A DNA stretch of 15,412 nucleotides from Pontiella desulfatans (GTDB lineage: Bacteria > Verrucomicrobiota > Kiritimatiellia > Kiritimatiellales > Pontiellaceae): the NCBI GenBank assembly GCA_029287275.1, contig JARFRL010000142.1, positions 1 through 15,412 on the forward strand. Direction: 5' to 3'. Position 1 is the stretch's first letter; every line of letters begins with the position of its first letter. Below are positions 12,991-15,412 of this stretch, one piece after another. Under the pieces are notes generated by a model. It saw only the letters and a list, made by a program, of their open reading frames with translations, was not told the DNA's origin and ran no database searches. The position numbers and the translations under genes are program-made.

Positions 12991-13842
12991 ATGATCGACG
13001 AAACCCACGACGCGTACGTCCCGTCCGACATGGCGAAACGGGCCGAGGCCTCCGCCATGCGCAAAGCCAACCGCGACATCGTCACCGCGTTTTTTCTGGC
13101 CGTTCAGGCCGGAGCCTTCATCGCGTTCGGCGCGGCGTTTTTCACGCATACCATTCACGATATGGCGTTGGGGGCGGGCCTCTCGAAACTGATTGGCGGC
13201 GTGACCTTCTCGCTCGGTTTGATTCTCGTGATCATCGCGGGCGCCGACCTCTTCACCGGCGACACGCTGATGGTGATGGCCTGCTTCACCGGGAAGGTCA
13301 ACGTCGCGAAAATGCTCAAGAGCTGGCTGTTTGTCTTCTTCGGGAATCTGGCGGGCGCGTTGGCCATCCTGACGCTCGTCCACCTTAGCGGGCATTGGCT
13401 GAGCAACCACGGCGCGGTTGGCGCGCGAGCGCTCGCCATCGCCAACGCGAAAGTGAATCTGACGTTCACGCAGGCCTTCGCCAGCGGCATGCTCTGCAAC
13501 ATTCTCGTCTGCCTCGCGATTTGGCTCTGCTACAGTTGTCGCTCCGTCACCGACAAAATACTCGCGATCATCTTTCCGATCACCGCGTTCGTCGCGATGG
13601 GGTTCGAGCATTCCATCGCGAACATGTATTTCATTCCCGCGGGCCTGTTGCTCAAGAGCGACCCCCACATCGTCGGCCTGCTCGACGGCGTCGATCTTTC
13701 CAATCTCACGACGTCTGGATTTCTGATGAACAACCTGTTGCCGGTCACCATCGGCAACATGGTCGGCGGCGCGATCTTCGTTGGGACCATCTACTGGATC
13801 CTCTACCTGCGAAAACCCATTGATCACGGAGCGACTCCATGA
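12991..13842 (+). CDS. focA: Formate channel of the FocA/NirC (FNT) family
   Basis: A pentameric inner-membrane channel that passes formate (or formic acid) in or out. The 283 residues are close to E. coli FocA (285). Six hydrophobic segments are visible, at about 32-52, 66-88, 110-132, 160-180, 188-205 and 248-272. Diagnostic pieces are GADLFTG with Thr89 (equivalent to the E. coli omega-loop Thr91), FFGNLAGAL (116-124), GFEHSIANM with the central pore His207, and PVTIGNMVGGAIFVG (251-265). The FEHSIANM form favours formate over nitrite. ATG 12991 is 4 nt after the folD stop; a TTG at 12979 overlapping folD, with AAGG 8 nt upstream, is an alternative start. Its stop overlaps the fhs start (ATGA), so the three genes are translationally linked. 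Confidence 0.94.
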   Translation: MIDETHDAYVPSDMAKRAEASAMRKANRDIVTAFFLAVQAGAFIAFGAAFFTHTIHDMALGAGLSKLIGGVTFSLGLILVIIAGADLFTGDTLMVMACFTGKVNVAKMLKSWLFVFFGNLAGALAILTLVHLSGHWLSNHGAVGARALAIANAKVNLTFTQAFASGMLCNILVCLAIWLCYSCRSVTDKILAIIFPITAFVAMGFEHSIANMYFIPAGLLLKSDPHIVGLLDGVDLSNLTTSGFLMNNLLPVTIGNMVGGAIFVGTIYWILYLRKPIDHGATP

Positions 13843-15412
13843 AACTCGACCCCACCCAAATGGCCGACTGGCGGATCGCGGAAGCGGCCGAAGCGAACAT
13901 TCAACCCATTCAGGAAATCGCCGCGAAGCTCGGGCTCGCGGAAGGGGAGCTGATCCCCATGGGTCGCGACGTCGGAAAGATCGACTACACCAAAACCTGG
14001 GCCCGCGTGAAGGACCGCGCGCCGGGCAAATACGTCGACGTCACCGCGATCACCCCCACCCCGCTCGGCGAAGGAAAAACCACCACGACCATGGGGCTGG
14101 TGGAAGGCCTTGGGAAAATCGGCAAGAAGCCCGTCGGCGCGATCCGCCAACCCAGCGGTGGCCCCACCTTCAACATCAAAGGCTCCGCGGCCGGCGGCGG
14201 GCTCGCGCAATGCATTCCGCTCGCGCCCTTCTCGCTCGGCCTCACCGGCGACATCGACGCGATCACCAACGCGCACAATCTCTGCATGGTCGCGCTCACG
14301 GCGCGCGCGCAGCACGAGAACAACTACGACGACGCGCGGCTCGCCAAGATCGGCATTCCGCGGCTCGACATCGATCCCGACCGCGTGCAGATGAAGTGGG
14401 CGATGGATTTTTGCGCGCAGGCGTTGCGGAACATCACCATCGGCCAAGGCGGCAAGATGGACGGCTTGGAAATGGCGTCCGGATTCCAGATCACCGTTTC
14501 GAGCGAGATCATGGCGATCCTCGCGATCGCGAGCAGCCTGAAGGATCTGCGCGAACGCATGGGTAGAATCGTGGTGGCCTACAGCCGCTCCGGCGCGGAA
14601 GTCACCACCGCGGATCTGGAGGTCGATGGCGCCATGACCGCGCTGATGATCGAGGCGATCAACCCCAACCTCGTGCAGACCATCGAAGGCAACCCGGTGC
14701 TGGTTCACGCCGGCCCCTTCGCCAACATCGCGATCGGACAGAACTCGGTGATCGCCGACCTGCTCGGCGTTCGCATGGGCGACTATCTCGTCACGGAAAG
14801 CGGCTTCGCGGCGGACATCGGCTACGAGAAGTTCTGGAACCTGAAATGCCGCTACTCCGGGCTGAAGCCCGACGCGGTCGTGATCGTCGCGACGGTCCGC
14901 GCGCTGAAGATGCACGGCGGCGGTCCCGAGGTGAAACCCGGCAAGCCGCTCGACCCCGCGTACGTCGAAGAACACCTCGACCTGCTCGAAAAGGGTTGCG
15001 CGAACCTGCTCGCCCACATCGATATCGTGAAAAGGAGCGGCGCGAATCCGGTCGTATGCGTCAACGGATTCCACACCGACACCGCCGCGGAGCACGCGCT
15101 CGTGAAAAAGATCGCGGAGGACCACGGCGCCCGCTGCGCGGTCTCCGAGCATTGGCTCAAGGGGGGCGACGGCGCGATCGAACTGGCCGAAGCGGTGGTC
15201 GCCGCGTGCGAGGAGGAAAACCAGTTCGAGCATCTCTACGATCTCGATCTTCCGTTGAAGGACCGCGTCGAAAAAATCGCGACGGAAATCTATGGCGCGG
15301 ACGGCGTGGAATGGTCGGACGAGGCCGAGCGCAAGATCACTCTTTTCCAGAACGACCCCGAAGCCGCGAAAATGGGCATGTGCATGGTGAAAACCCACTT
15401 GAGTCTCTCGCA
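13839..15412 (+). CDS. fhs: Formate--tetrahydrofolate ligase (10-formyl-THF synthetase), 3' end beyond window
   Basis: Condenses formate, ATP and THF to 10-formyl-THF, or runs in reverse to yield ATP and formate. 524 codons are present without a stop before the window edge; the family is about 555 residues, so about 30 are missing. Motifs are the ATP loop TPLGEGKTT (74-82), AIRQPSGGPTFNIKGSAAGG (101-120), LTGDIDAITNAHNL (135-148), HAGPFANIAIGQNSVIAD, YLVTESGFAADIGYEKFW, CRYSGLKPDAVVIVATVRAL and LKMHGGG, and ATEIYGADGVEW near the end. The start ATG overlaps the focA stop (ATGA), and CGGAG ends 7 nt upstream. The VHAGPFANIAIGQ form, instead of IHGGPFANIAHG, marks a diverged but well-represented branch. 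The context points to one-carbon supply, or to formate disposal in a fermenter. Confidence 0.95.
   Translation, partial: MKLDPTQMADWRIAEAAEANIQPIQEIAAKLGLAEGELIPMGRDVGKIDYTKTWARVKDRAPGKYVDVTAITPTPLGEGKTTTTMGLVEGLGKIGKKPVGAIRQPSGGPTFNIKGSAAGGGLAQCIPLAPFSLGLTGDIDAITNAHNLCMVALTARAQHENNYDDARLAKIGIPRLDIDPDRVQMKWAMDFCAQALRNITIGQGGKMDGLEMASGFQITVSSEIMAILAIASSLKDLRERMGRIVVAYSRSGAEVTTADLEVDGAMTALMIEAINPNLVQTIEGNPVLVHAGPFANIAIGQNSVIADLLGVRMGDYLVTESGFAADIGYEKFWNLKCRYSGLKPDAVVIVATVRALKMHGGGPEVKPGKPLDPAYVEEHLDLLEKGCANLLAHIDIVKRSGANPVVCVNGFHTDTAAEHALVKKIAEDHGARCAVSEHWLKGGDGAIELAEAVVAACEEENQFEHLYDLDLPLKDRVEKIATEIYGADGVEWSDEAERKITLFQNDPEAAKMGMCMVKTHLSLS

Noticed and set aside
11532..13085. A 517-codon open frame on the minus strand
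   Set aside because: Runs antisense across two real genes (hydrolase and folD) and the gap between them, with no recognisable domain; a GC-driven shadow.
13150..13842. Nitrite channel NirC instead of FocA
   Set aside because: The GFEHSIANM and DLFT motifs and the folate-ligase context fit formate; no nitrite reductase is nearby.
13824..15398. A 524-codon open frame on the minus strand
   Set aside because: Lies antisense to fhs, whose protein motifs are unambiguous. Its composition (rich in Arg, Gly, Asp, Val, His) is typical of shadow frames in GC-rich genes.

Overview
This is a GC-rich, gene-dense bacterial chromosome segment with ordinary housekeeping content. There is no mobile element, CRISPR array or phage gene, and no gene-free stretch over 300 bases. 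The gene set (a PocR-domain AraC regulator beside galK/galE, a planctomycete/verrucomicrobial style of secreted alpha/beta hydrolase, a formate channel operonic with formate-tetrahydrofolate ligase, short GC-rich intergenic hairpin repeats) suggests a fermentative, probably anaerobic member of the PVC superphylum. Kiritimatiellota or Lentisphaerota-like bacteria are my best guess. This rests on protein style, not on a marker gene.

Layout. 1-48: 5' part of a tRNA-Val(GAC) on the minus strand, with a near-consensus sigma70 promoter. 172-3344: a PocR/AraC regulator (minus) diverges from galK-galE (plus, Leloir pathway), with repeated CATG motifs between them. Two tandem terminators follow galE. 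3469-4512: an exported transglutaminase-like protein. 4522-6014: a minus-strand pair, an RlmB-type rRNA methyltransferase lacking the usual N-terminal domain, then a YeaD-type hexose-6-phosphate mutarotase. 6158-9661: rapA (RNA polymerase recycling ATPase) and rlmA (23S rRNA guanine-N1 methyltransferase), plus strand. 9656-9818: a duplicated hairpin repeat that contains the stop codons of two convergent genes. 9814-11058: a YbdG/MscM-type mechanosensitive channel (minus). 11151-11999: a secreted alpha/beta hydrolase. 12087-15412: the folD-focA-fhs operon for one-carbon/formate metabolism, with fhs cut by the window end.

How the genes fit together. galK and galE feed galactose into UDP-sugar metabolism under a probable dedicated regulator. 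Fhs joins formate to tetrahydrofolate, FolD interconverts the folate-bound C1 unit, and FocA moves formate across the membrane. rlmB, rapA and rlmA form a small RNA/transcription maintenance neighbourhood.

The most notable signals are: (1) FolD lacks two of the three classical active-site residues (the cyclohydrolase Lys is Gln, and the second Asp of DVDG is Glu), although it sits beside Fhs; (2) several genes without a Shine-Dalgarno have a -10/-35 pair ending only 6-11 nt before the ATG, which suggests leaderless or near-leaderless mRNAs; (3) a duplicated palindromic repeat supplies the stop codon of the mscM gene; (4) CATG repeats spaced by about two helical turns lie between the regulator and galK. 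I did not find a wholly new multi-gene system here.
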